Under the pieces are notes generated by a model, which saw nothing but the letters and a program-made list of their open reading frames with translations, was not told where the DNA came from and searched no databases. Shown here piece after piece: positions 1 to 5,733 of a stretch of 6,319 nucleotides of DNA. The first letter of the stretch is position 1, and each line of letters begins with the position of its first letter. The position numbers were made by a program, and so were the translations under genes. Origin of the DNA: Crocinitomicaceae bacterium. Its GTDB lineage: Bacteria; Bacteroidota; Bacteroidia; Flavobacteriales_D; Crocinitomicaceae. The stretch spans positions 1 through 6,319 of the forward strand of contig JAURNA010000093.1 in assembly GCA_030830385.1 (NCBI GenBank), written 5' to 3'.

Positions 1-55
1 CGGGGTCGTAAATCGTCTTCAAGACGTCAACGATTTTATTTTCAAGTTCGATCAT
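1..55 (-). CDS. DUF59/MIP18-family Fe-S assembly protein, N-terminal fragment
   Basis: Only the first 18 codons are present; the gene runs off the left edge. The visible protein begins MIELENKIVDVLKTIYDP, which matches the first helix of the DUF59 (MIP18/PaaD-like) domain: a charged amphipathic helix followed by the conserved Y-D-P turn. Proteins of this family (for example SufT) help mature or deliver iron-sulfur clusters and are commonly encoded in SUF operons of Bacteroidota. The ATG lies four bases after the sufE stop codon, so it is almost certainly co-transcribed with sufS and sufE. The family call rests on the short N-terminus plus context. The cluster-binding cysteine expected further downstream cannot be checked here. 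Confidence 0.8.
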   Translation of the reverse strand, partial: MIELENKIVDVLKTIYDP

Positions 56-59
56 ATGT

Positions 60-470
60 CTATACGGCGCGCAAAGCGTCCATTTTCATTCGTTTAACCA
101 TATTCGCCAATCCGTTTGAGCGAGTAGGAGACAAGTGCTCGTGAAGTCCGATTTCATTGATGAAATGTAGATCAGCCTTCGCAATTTCTTCCGGGCTTTC
201 GTTGTCCAGAACCCGAATCAAAAGTCCGATGATTCCTTTGGTGATGATGGCATCGGAGTCAGCGTTAAATCGCATTTTTCCATCAACAATTGCTGTGTCG
301 AGCCATACTCTTGATTGACAGCCATCGATGAGTTTGTCGTCGGTTTTATTTGATTCAGCAATTGCCGGAAGTTCTCTACCCAACTCAATAATGTATTCGT
401 ACTTGTCCATCCAATCATCATACATGCTGAACTCATCAATGATGTCTTGTTGTTTTTCTTCGAGTGTCAT
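60..470 (-). CDS. sufE: SufE-like cysteine desulfuration protein
   Basis: A 136-residue cytoplasmic protein that accepts persulfide sulfur from SufS, stimulates its desulfurase activity and passes the sulfur on to the SufBCD scaffold. The acceptor cysteine is Cys51 in the motif KLIDGCQSRVW, the same position as in the 138-residue E. coli SufE. Further family features are the WLDTAIVDGKMRFNADSD strand region (residues 56-73) and the ITKGIIGLLI helix (76-85). Length and domain are complete. The ATG is five bases after the sufS stop and the gene ends four bases before the DUF59 start, so the three form one operon. No Shine-Dalgarno sequence is visible, which is usual in Bacteroidota. The identification is secure. 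Confidence 0.96.
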   Translation of the reverse strand: MTLEEKQQDIIDEFSMYDDWMDKYEYIIELGRELPAIAESNKTDDKLIDGCQSRVWLDTAIVDGKMRFNADSDAIITKGIIGLLIRVLDNESPEEIAKADLHFINEIGLHEHLSPTRSNGLANMVKRMKMDALRAV

Positions 471-475
471 GAAGG

Positions 476-1714
476 CTAACCAATTATATTCAGGGTTCGA
501 CGAAGCGCTGCGACGAATACGTCAATTTCTTCCTTAGTGTTGTAGAACGCGAACGAAGCCCGAACAGTTCCGGGGATTCCGTAGAAATCCATGAGCGGCT
601 GGGTGCAATGATGCCCCGTTCGAACAGCAATTCCTTGTTTGTCCAGTAGCGTGCCAATGTCAAAGGGGTGAATGCCGTCAACGACGAATGAGAGCACGCT
701 GGTTTTATTTTTCGCCGTTCCAATGATGTGCAATCCTTCGAATTGTTCCAGCTGCTCCTCTGCGTATTTCAGCAATTCATGTTCATAAGCCGCAACTTCA
801 TCCATATCCAGTTCAGACAGGAATTCAAATGCTTTACCCAGACAAATTCCGCCCGAAATATGCGGTGTTCCCGCCTCAAACTTATGCGGAAGCTCGTTGT
901 ACGTCGTTTTTTCGAATGTAACTTTGGCAATCATGTCTCCTCCTCCCTGATACGGTGGAAGTTCCTCGAGAATTTCTTTCTTCCCATACAATATGCCAAC
1001 ACCTGTCGGCCCGAAAACTTTATGCCCCGAGAACACGAAGAAATCACAATCCAAGTCCCGTACATCTACTTTTTGATGCTGAATACTCTGCGCGCCGTCA
1101 ATCAGGACTTTTGCGCCAACGAGGTGCGCCATTTGGATCATTCTCTTCACCGGATTTATAGTTCCCAGTGTATTCGAAATGTGCGTTACAGCAACAAGTT
1201 TTGTCTTCTCATTGAGCAATTGGGAATATGCGTCTAAATCAAGTTCGCCATTTTGATGAATCGGAATTACCTTGAGAATACACGACTTACGTTCGCAAAG
1301 CATTTGCCAGGGTACAATGTTGGAATGATGTTCCATCGCGCTGATGATAATTTCATCCCCTGCTTTCAGCGTTTCTCCCAAACTGAACGCGACGAGATTG
1401 ATCCCGTCAGTGGTTCCTTTGGTAAACAAAACCTCTTCAGATGAAGGTGAGTTGATGTATGCAGCGATCGTTTTTCGCGCAGTTTCGTACGCTTCGGTTG
1501 CAATCTGACTTAAATGATGAACACCCCGGTGAATGTTCGCATTTTCGAGTGTGTAATAGCGATCAATGGCCTTGATTACCGACTCCGGCTTTTGTGCCGT
1601 AGCTCCGTTGTCGAAATAAATCAACGACTTTCCATACACTTCACGTTGAAGGATAGGAAACTGTTTTCGAATCGCTGAACTATCAAATGCCACTGTTGGG
1701 GTACTTGTATTCAC
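476..1714 (-). CDS. sufS: SufS-type cysteine desulfurase
   Basis: A PLP-dependent class V aminotransferase-fold enzyme that converts cysteine to alanine and holds the sulfur as a persulfide for SufE. Read from the GTG at 1714 it is 412 residues. Visible catalytic features are His129 (SAMEHHSN), Asp206 and Gln209 (LIDGAQS), the PLP-binding Lys232 (SGHKVFGPTG) and the persulfide Cys370 in RTGHHCTQPLM, the short, ordered loop typical of SufS rather than IscS. The N-terminus is uncertain. GTG 1714 lies four bases after a -7 box, so it would need a leaderless mRNA. The in-frame GTG at codon 8 (1693) would give MAFDSSAIRKQFP with about 20 bases of leader and fits usual SufS N-termini. No sufD lies upstream; a decayed secreted-protein gene lies there instead. 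Function is secure, start is not. Confidence 0.96.
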   Translation of the reverse strand: MNTSTPTVAFDSSAIRKQFPILQREVYGKSLIYFDNGATAQKPESVIKAIDRYYTLENANIHRGVHHLSQIATEAYETARKTIAAYINSPSSEEVLFTKGTTDGINLVAFSLGETLKAGDEIIISAMEHHSNIVPWQMLCERKSCILKVIPIHQNGELDLDAYSQLLNEKTKLVAVTHISNTLGTINPVKRMIQMAHLVGAKVLIDGAQSIQHQKVDVRDLDCDFFVFSGHKVFGPTGVGILYGKKEILEELPPYQGGGDMIAKVTFEKTTYNELPHKFEAGTPHISGGICLGKAFEFLSELDMDEVAAYEHELLKYAEEQLEQFEGLHIIGTAKNKTSVLSFVVDGIHPFDIGTLLDKQGIAVRTGHHCTQPLMDFYGIPGTVRASFAFYNTKEEIDVFVAALRRTLNIIG

Positions 1715-1718
1715 TCCG

Positions 1719-1726
1719 CAAAGATA
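1719..1726 (-). promoter_or_regulatory. Bacteroidota -7 box of the sufS-sufE-DUF59 operon
   Basis: On the minus strand these bases read TATCTTTG, an exact match to the Bacteroidota consensus TAnnTTTG recognised by the primary sigma factor of this phylum. A -33 element is poor: the best candidate is TTC 17 bases upstream instead of TTG. The predicted transcription start falls at or next to the GTG at 1714. It indicates that sufS heads its own transcription unit here. Confidence 0.65.
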
Positions 1727-1755
1727 GCAAATCCACTTATTTGGAACGATTCTAA

Positions 1756-1770
1756 GTAAAGATTCTTTAC
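1756..1770. repeat. 15-base perfect palindrome upstream of sufS
   Basis: GTAAAGA-T-TCTTTAC is a perfect inverted repeat with 7-base arms and a 1-base centre. It overlaps the stop codon of the broken secreted-protein gene and is centred about 50 bases upstream of the predicted sufS transcription start. It has no T-run and a poor hairpin loop, so it looks more like a protein-binding site than a terminator. A role in sufS control is inferred from position only. Confidence 0.4.
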
Positions 1771-2466
1771 GAGTTGGATTCCAGACTCATGCGACGATCT
1801 GTGCTTCCGTCCGTGTATCGGATGATGAAGGGTGATTTGTGTTCCGGAGATTGAATTGGTCTGCCCATAAAATCGTAGTAGCCAAGAATTTCCTTTTGGG
1901 AGTTCGATATTTCATTTGTGCTGAGTTGCGAGCCCCCAGACTGTGCTTGAATCATGATGGGTTTCGAGCCAATCATTCCGATTCCTTGTTCAACCCAACA
2001 TTGGTAGGTTCCTGCTGAGGGAACAAGTACACTTTGCGTTGTTTCACCGGTTGACCACTTGTAATTGGTAAATCCGTCGGGTGCGGAAAGTGTTATAGAG
2101 CCCGGTACTCCTGAGCAAGTGATTTCAGGCTGAACGGGAAAATTCGGAAGTTCCTGGTGATAAATCGTGTTGTATTTGAGTCGTGCGTATGAGTATCGGT
2201 TAACCGATGGATGATACTTGAAATCCGGTACAGGGCTTATTGTGTTTGTCGTACCAAACGAGGTATCCGTTTTCATCGTAGATTTGAAGTGTATTGTGTA
2301 CTTCAGGGGTTGATGGAAACATGGAAAACGGTGCATTCAGGAAATACAGTCCCGAATAGGTTGTATCGTAGCGATAAAACGTGTATCCGGGGATCGGATT
2401 TGGCGTGGGTTTCAACTGGCACCAGGCCACGTTGCTAACTAATAATATGGGAAGGAGTCGTTTCAT
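1767..2466 (-). pseudogene. Broken gene for a T9SS-exported surface protein (arylsulfotransferase-like ends, core missing)
   Basis: Two minus-strand frames together make one secreted protein. The first (2466 to about 2226, 82 residues) starts with a signal peptide, Lys2-Arg3 then hydrophobic residues 4-16, and runs to the segment ENGYLVWYDKHNKPCTGF. It then reaches a stop in its own frame. The other frame, entered near 2225 at GAT (DFKYHPS), continues about 152 residues to a stop at 1767. It holds an Ig/PKD-like module (YKWSTGETTQS, AGTYQCWV) and a C-terminal T9SS-type sorting module (YYDFMGRPI, PFIIRYTDGSTDRRM). Joining needs one extra base to be skipped. From memory, both ends resemble T9SS-exported arylsulfotransferase-family proteins of Bacteroidota, but a catalytic propeller of a few hundred residues would be missing after NRYSYA. 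So this is probably a frameshifted, internally deleted remnant. The secretion features are clearer than the enzyme family. Confidence 0.65.
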
Positions 2467-2470
2467 TTTA

Positions 2471-2478
2471 CGAAGTTA
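2471..2478 (-). promoter_or_regulatory. Possible -7 box of the broken secreted-protein gene
   Basis: Minus-strand TAACTTCG matches TAnnTTTG at all but one position and lies four bases before the ATG at 2466, the same spacing as the boxes of sufS and tlyA. No -33 element was recognised. It is a weak site on its own; the repeated spacing is the main support. Confidence 0.3.
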
Positions 2479-2739
2479 AGGAGACTTGGGTGATTGATTC
2501 GGAACGTCAGTGTAACCTACAGCGCAAATGCGATTCATGGCCTCGTATTTTTTATGCCGCCAAACGTATGCCCGATAGGCCATATTTAGTCAGAGCACCA
2601 CCTGTTCGATACCCAAACAACAGATGAAGGATTTTCCCATACTGTTCAATTTGATTTTATCCGTGTGAATGCCGTTACCGATGATTGGATTTGAATCGCG
2701 GGTGTCATCTGCTGTAACTGCATAAATGATTTTTTTCAT
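2476..2739 (-). pseudogene. Unrecognised short frame split by one in-frame stop (possible decayed gene)
   Basis: The minus strand holds an ATG at 2739 followed by 49 codons that begin MKKIIYAVTADDTRDSNP and end at a TGA (2592-2590). Exactly the same frame then stays open for 37 more codons, including an ATG at 2583 (MAYRAYVWRHKKYEAMNR...), to a TAA at 2478-2476, ten bases before the next start. The frame is also open upstream of 2739, back to a stop at 2811-2809, without another ATG. Either this is one gene of about 86 residues interrupted by a nonsense mutation, or two chance short frames. I do not recognise either half, and no -7 box precedes the ATG. Function is unknown and even its coding status is doubtful. 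Confidence 0.25.
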
Positions 2740-2750
2740 CTTCAATGAAA

Positions 2751-2762
2751 TTGATGCATCAA
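2751..2762. repeat. 12-base perfect palindrome
   Basis: TTGATGCATCAA is a perfect palindrome eleven bases upstream of the ATG at 2739 on the minus strand. It could be an operator for that short frame or a chance occurrence. No second copy was found in the window. Confidence 0.25.
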
Positions 2763-2946
2763 CTCCTTGGTTTCGAACAGCACATTGTTTCGTTTCTTTC
2801 TGTGGAACTCACAATGGTGAATGTAAAAAAAAACTCGCCTGGTCGTGTGCCATCGATAAGGTCGTTCGAAAAGGGTAACAGAAGAGCTACAATTTCTAGC
2901 AGTATGAGTTCTTATTCTGTATCCATTCCAGTACGTAAGAAATCGT

Positions 2947-3711
2947 TTACTCAAAGACACGGTATTCATGGGTCATGCTTCCGTCCCTGTGCAGAATCAT
3001 CAAAAACTCACGGTTTCCATCGCCTCCCAGAATCGGAGAATCACAATGGTCGATATACGTCAAATGATTCAATTTCCCGTCGGATTTGATGCGTTCAATA
3101 ACTTGCGGATACAAGGATGAATCCTTCACAATCCCACCCTTTCGCACGTTGTTTTTTCCAACTTCAAATCGAGGTTTTATCAGAGCGATCACATATCCGC
3201 CGGGTTTTACAAAGGAGTGAACGAACGGAAAAACCTTTGTTAAGGAAATGAAGGAAACGTCTATCACACAACCATCCACGAGACAATCGATCAACTTGGG
3301 TGTAAGTTCGCGAACGTGCGTTTTTTCAAGATTGACAACCTTCTCGTTATTCCGAATGTTGGCGTGAAGTTGGTCTTTCCCCACATCCACACAAAACACC
3401 TTGCTCGCTCCATTATTCAGTAAGACCTCCGTGAAACCACCTGTGGAAGCACCAATGTCCATGAAAGTCTGACCTTCGACCGTCAGATTCCATTTTTCCA
3501 ATGCTCGCAATAATTTGAAAGCACCTCTCGAAACCCATGGGATTTCTTCTTCCAACATAACAATCTCGACGTCAGCCGGAAATCGTTTCCCGGTTTTGGT
3601 GATCAGCTTTCCATTTACCAAAACACCACAGTCGCGAATGATGTGTTCGGCCCGAACCCGTGTTGATACAAGTCCGCGCTGAATGAGCAATTTATCCAAA
3701 CGTTCTTCCAC
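2947..3711 (-). CDS. tlyA: TlyA-family rRNA (cytidine-2'-O)-methyltransferase
   Basis: A 254-residue protein with an N-terminal S4 RNA-binding domain (about residues 4-60: RLDKLLIQRG, RAEHIIRDCGVLVNGK) followed by an FtsJ/RrmJ-type SAM methyltransferase domain. The SAM-binding motif is DIGASTGGFT (85-94), and Lys66, Asp151 (DVSFISL) and Lys179 (IKPRFEVG) fit the catalytic K-D-K set of the family. TlyA proteins methylate cytidine 2'-hydroxyls in 16S and/or 23S rRNA, and older annotations call them hemolysins. Which rRNA site this one modifies cannot be read here. The GTG at 3711 is preferred because the S4 domain starts immediately after it, yet it lies only four bases after a -7 box, which implies a leaderless mRNA. 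It is divergent from the pterin synthase gene. No terminator is evident downstream. Confidence 0.94.
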   Translation of the reverse strand: MEERLDKLLIQRGLVSTRVRAEHIIRDCGVLVNGKLITKTGKRFPADVEIVMLEEEIPWVSRGAFKLLRALEKWNLTVEGQTFMDIGASTGGFTEVLLNNGASKVFCVDVGKDQLHANIRNNEKVVNLEKTHVRELTPKLIDCLVDGCVIDVSFISLTKVFPFVHSFVKPGGYVIALIKPRFEVGKNNVRKGGIVKDSSLYPQVIERIKSDGKLNHLTYIDHCDSPILGGDGNREFLMILHRDGSMTHEYRVFE

Positions 3712-3715
3712 GAGT

Positions 3716-3723
3716 CAAAGATA
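3716..3723 (-). promoter_or_regulatory. -7 box of tlyA
   Basis: Minus-strand TATCTTTG is an exact TAnnTTTG match and is identical to the box in front of sufS, again followed by four bases and a GTG. No good -33 TTG is present at the usual distance. The predicted transcription start is at or next to the start codon. Confidence 0.65.
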
Positions 3724-3737
3724 GACGAATCCTACAG

Positions 3738-3771
3738 TTTGTTACGGATTCAACCGTTCGGTGTATATTTG
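3738..3771 (+). promoter_or_regulatory. Promoter of the pterin synthase-folE operon
   Basis: TTTG at 3738-3741 and TATATTTG at 3764-3771 are separated by 22 bases, which fits a Bacteroidota promoter (TTTG/TTG ... TAnnTTTG). The ATG at 3789 is 17 bases after the -7 box, leaving a leader of about 14 bases. The promoter is back-to-back with that of tlyA in a 77-base gap. Confidence 0.65.
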
Positions 3772-3788
3772 CAGATCAATTCACACGA

Positions 3789-4223
3789 ATGACAAAAACA
3801 GTCTACATCACACGTAGGGAGACGTTCAATGCTGCTCACAAGCTTTGGAACGAGAATTGGTCGGCGGAAAAGAACGAAGAAGTATTCGGAAAGTGCAGTA
3901 ACAAAAACTGGCACGGGCATAATTTTTTAATATACGTCACAGTAAAAGGAGTTCCGAACGAGGATACAGGATTTGTAATCAATCTCAAGGATTTGAGCGA
4001 AATCATTAAGCGGGAAGTTGTAGAGCCATTGGATCATAAAAATTTGAATCTTGACGTTCCATTTTTGCAAGGAATGCTTGCATCTACAGAGAACCTCGTG
4101 GTTCAGATTTGGGATCGCATTGACGGTTCGATTCGTAAGTCAGGGGGAGAGTTGGTGAAAATCAAGTTGGTTGAGACAGAAAATAACTTTGTTGAATATT
4201 ACGGTGGGAACGAGCCCTACTGA
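3789..4223 (+). CDS. 6-pyruvoyl-tetrahydropterin synthase (PTPS/QueD superfamily, biopterin-type)
   Basis: A 144-residue zinc enzyme acting on dihydroneopterin triphosphate, the product of FolE encoded next to it. Predicted zinc ligands are His17 (NAAH), His42 and His44 (WHGHN). The catalytic set is Cys36, Asp82 and His83 (LDHKNL), with Glu129 (VETENNF) as the substrate-binding glutamate. The cysteine is five residues before HGH (C-x5-HGH), as in animal PTPS; QueD has C-x3-HGH. Other stretches (FGKC, INLKDL, LDHKNLNLDVPF, STENL) also resemble animal PTPS from memory. I therefore favour 6-pyruvoyl-tetrahydropterin formation, possibly for a tetrahydrobiopterin-type cofactor, over queuosine synthesis. 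Many databases would call it QueD, and that alternative is not excluded. It is first in the operon, 14 bases before folE. Confidence 0.93.
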   Translation: MTKTVYITRRETFNAAHKLWNENWSAEKNEEVFGKCSNKNWHGHNFLIYVTVKGVPNEDTGFVINLKDLSEIIKREVVEPLDHKNLNLDVPFLQGMLASTENLVVQIWDRIDGSIRKSGGELVKIKLVETENNFVEYYGGNEPY

Positions 4224-4237
4224 TTAGAAATTTATCT

Positions 4238-4828
4238 ATGGACGAAAAACATTTGAACGAGAAAATAACCGAGGCACTGTCGTCGAATTATGGTGAAGTA
4301 ATTCGTCAATTGGGGGAAGATGTCAATCGGGAAGGATTGAAGAAAACACCGGAGCGCGTAGCCAAAGCCATGCAATTTTTGACAAAGGGATACGGCGAAG
4401 ATCCGGATGCGATCATGCAGGGTGCGATTTTTCATGAAGCGTACTCTGAGATGGTTCTGGTAAAAGATATTGAAATGTATTCATTGTGCGAGCACCACAT
4501 GCTTCCATTTTTTGGCAAGGCACATATCGCATACATTCCCGATGGAAAAATTGTTGGCTTGAGCAAAATCCCTCGCGTGGTTGATTCGTACGCTCGAAGG
4601 CTACAGGTTCAGGAGCGACTAACGATTGAGATTCGCGATTGTGTTCAACGCACCTTGAATCCATTGGGTGTTGCTGTCGTTATTGAAGCTTCCCACATGT
4701 GTATGCAAATGAGAGGTGTTCAGAAGCAGAATTCGGTGACTACTTCGAGTGCATTTACAGGACTCTTTATAACGAACGATTCAACACGCAAGGAGTTTAT
4801 CAATCTGGTTAATGCCAAGCTTCACTAA
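4238..4828 (+). CDS. folE: GTP cyclohydrolase I (FolE type IA)
   Basis: A 196-residue cytoplasmic enzyme (homodecamer in known members) that converts GTP to 7,8-dihydroneopterin triphosphate and formate, the entry to folate, biopterin and queuosine routes. Zinc ligands are Cys84 and His87 in YSLCEHHMLPF and Cys155 in SHMCMQMRG, equivalent to E. coli Cys110, His113 and Cys181. His86 and His153 fit the catalytic histidines, and Arg159 fits the substrate phosphate site. The KTPERVAKAM helix (36-45) and KIPRVVDSYARRLQVQERLT (110-129) are standard family signatures. It is shorter than the 222-residue E. coli enzyme mainly at the N-terminus. All metal ligands are present, so it is the zinc-dependent IA form. 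It follows the pterin synthase by 14 bases and is presumably co-transcribed with it. No hairpin terminator was found after it. Confidence 0.97.
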   Translation: MDEKHLNEKITEALSSNYGEVIRQLGEDVNREGLKKTPERVAKAMQFLTKGYGEDPDAIMQGAIFHEAYSEMVLVKDIEMYSLCEHHMLPFFGKAHIAYIPDGKIVGLSKIPRVVDSYARRLQVQERLTIEIRDCVQRTLNPLGVAVVIEASHMCMQMRGVQKQNSVTTSSAFTGLFITNDSTRKEFINLVNAKLH

Positions 4829-4840
4829 CAAAATTTAACA

Positions 4841-4870
4841 TTGACCAGATTGATCTTTTGGTTAACTTTA
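4841..4870 (+). promoter_or_regulatory. Likely promoter of the zinc metallopeptidase gene
   Basis: TTG (4841-4843), a 19-base spacer, then TAACTTTA (4863-4870) fits the Bacteroidota promoter except for the last base of the -7 box. The ATG at 4883 follows after 12 bases. This suggests the peptidase gene has its own start even though it lies 54 bases after folE. Confidence 0.45.
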
Positions 4871-4882
4871 ACTTAAAAACGA

Positions 4883-5587
4883 ATGTTTAGTTCAGGATAT
4901 TTCATCATCATCATTGGATTCATGGTACTCAGTGGTACCGTTGGATTCATTTTGAAACGGAAATTCAACAAGTTCAGTGAGGAGCCCTCAGCGGCAGGAC
5001 TTACCGGGCGTGAAATAGCAGAGAAAATGCTCAGCGATTACGGTATCCACGATGTGAAGGTGACTTGTGTTCCTGGTCAATTGACGGATCATTACAACCC
5101 AATAGCAAAAACGGTGAATTTGTCAGAATCCGTTTATCACGAAAGCAACGCCGCCGCCGCCGCTGTTGCGGCACACGAATGTGGTCATGCGGCACAGCAT
5201 GCAAATGCATACCGATGGCTGAAATTTCGCTCTGCCATGGTTCCCGTTCAAACGGTTTCCGGAATGCTGTTGAACATCATTATGTTCGGTTCCATCTTCA
5301 TTGGTGCCATATTTTACGAAATATTCCCTTACCAGAATGTCCTGTTGATCTTGACGATTTCGTACGGTGCGATGGCCTTGTTTAGTCTGGTTACATTACC
5401 CGTTGAGTTTGACGCATCGAAACGCGCACTTGTCTGGATTCAGAACAGTGGAACTGCAACGCATGGTGAGTATCAAAAGGCGAAAAGTGCTTTGAATTGG
5501 GCAGCTACCACGTACGTAGTTGCGGCGCTTGGGGCCATCACAACGATGTTGTTCTTTCTACTTCAGTTTCTGGGAGCAGATGAATAG
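4883..5587 (+). CDS. YugP-type membrane zinc metallopeptidase (Zn_peptidase_2)
   Basis: A 234-residue integral membrane protein. Residues 5-25 form an N-terminal membrane anchor. A soluble segment then contains LTGREIAEKML (40-50), GQLTDHYNP (65-73) and the zinc-binding HEXXH motif His98-Glu99-Cys-Gly-His102 (VAAHECGHAAQH). Hydrophobic segments follow at about 123-146, 151-172 and 208-230. LPVEFDASKRAL (172-183) is a family hallmark and probably supplies the third zinc ligand and active-site contacts. These features match the PF04298 / B. subtilis YugP family, predicted membrane-bound neutral zinc peptidases whose substrates are largely unknown. The length is typical and the gene looks intact. 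It is downstream of folE but probably has its own promoter, so no functional link to pterin synthesis is implied. Confidence 0.92.
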   Translation: MFSSGYFIIIIGFMVLSGTVGFILKRKFNKFSEEPSAAGLTGREIAEKMLSDYGIHDVKVTCVPGQLTDHYNPIAKTVNLSESVYHESNAAAAAVAAHECGHAAQHANAYRWLKFRSAMVPVQTVSGMLLNIIMFGSIFIGAIFYEIFPYQNVLLILTISYGAMALFSLVTLPVEFDASKRALVWIQNSGTATHGEYQKAKSALNWAATTYVVAALGAITTMLFFLLQFLGADE

Positions 5588-5608
5588 CGCTGTGATGCAC
5601 GTTGCCCG

Positions 5609-5650
5609 CTGATGATGCAGGGAAACGTGATCATCGCATCAGGTGTTTCT
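5609..5650 (+). terminator. Possible weak terminator after the metallopeptidase gene
   Basis: CTGATGATG (5609-5617) can pair with CAT-cg-CATCAG (5632-5642), giving nine base pairs with a 2-base bulge, followed by GTGTTTCTTT. The T-run is interrupted and the loop is 14 bases, so this is at best a poor intrinsic terminator. It starts 22 bases after the stop codon of the peptidase gene. Confidence 0.3.
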
Positions 5651-5695
5651 TTCCGATGGTGGGTGGAAACAACTCCTGCCCATCCCCGACGGGTG

Positions 5696-5733
5696 CCTCC
5701 TCGCCATAGGTTGGTATTGCCGATGGTCGGAGG
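5696..5733. repeat. Hairpin-forming inverted repeat within the structured gap
   Basis: CCTCC-tcg-CCAT (5696-5707) pairs with ATGG-tc-GGAGG (5723-5733), enclosing a 15-base loop. The right arm is part of the second copy of the 14-base direct repeat (first copy 5653-5666). No T-run follows, so it is not a terminator. Confidence 0.4.

Larger units (their letters stand above)
2467..2946. other. 480-base stretch without an intact gene between tlyA and the broken secreted-protein gene
   Basis: Apart from the interrupted short frame at 2476-2739 and the palindrome at 2751-2762, I see nothing firm. Longer open frames here (minus 2742-2969, plus 2745-3089) overlap the 3' end of tlyA and look like chance frames. 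A run of nine A residues (2824-2832) has no stable hairpin beside it. Together with the broken gene at 1767-2466 this makes about 1.2 kb of decaying sequence between tlyA and sufS. Confidence 0.6.

Noticed and set aside
728..1237. 169-codon plus-strand open frame within sufS
   Set aside because: It is entirely antisense to a well-conserved gene with intact catalytic residues, and its translation is Cys/Phe/Arg-rich and unlike known proteins.
2590..2592. The in-frame TGA as a selenocysteine codon
   Set aside because: There is no recognisable selenoprotein family, no evident SECIS-like hairpin after it, and the frame itself is of doubtful coding status.
2824..2950. Possible terminator of tlyA (T-run on the minus strand at 2832-2824, and an AAGAACT/AGCTCTT pair nearer the gene)
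   Set aside because: The T-run lacks a stable stem directly before it, and the other stem has a mismatch, an 18-base loop and no T-run.
2742..2969. 75-codon minus-strand frame downstream of tlyA
   Set aside because: It overlaps the end of tlyA in another frame, is very rich in Arg and His, and competes with the more protein-like frame starting at 2739.
2745..3089. 114-codon plus-strand frame overlapping the 3' end of tlyA
   Set aside because: Part of it is antisense to tlyA; it is basic and Ser/Arg-rich, with no promoter or recognisable domain.
4829..4882. Hairpin terminator between folE and the metallopeptidase gene
   Set aside because: TTAAC...GTTAA-like pieces give only a weak, imperfect stem without a T-run; the bases are better explained as a promoter.
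5653..5733. The repeated 14-base motif as a CRISPR array
   Set aside because: Only two imperfect copies, too short for CRISPR repeats, with no further units and no cas genes.
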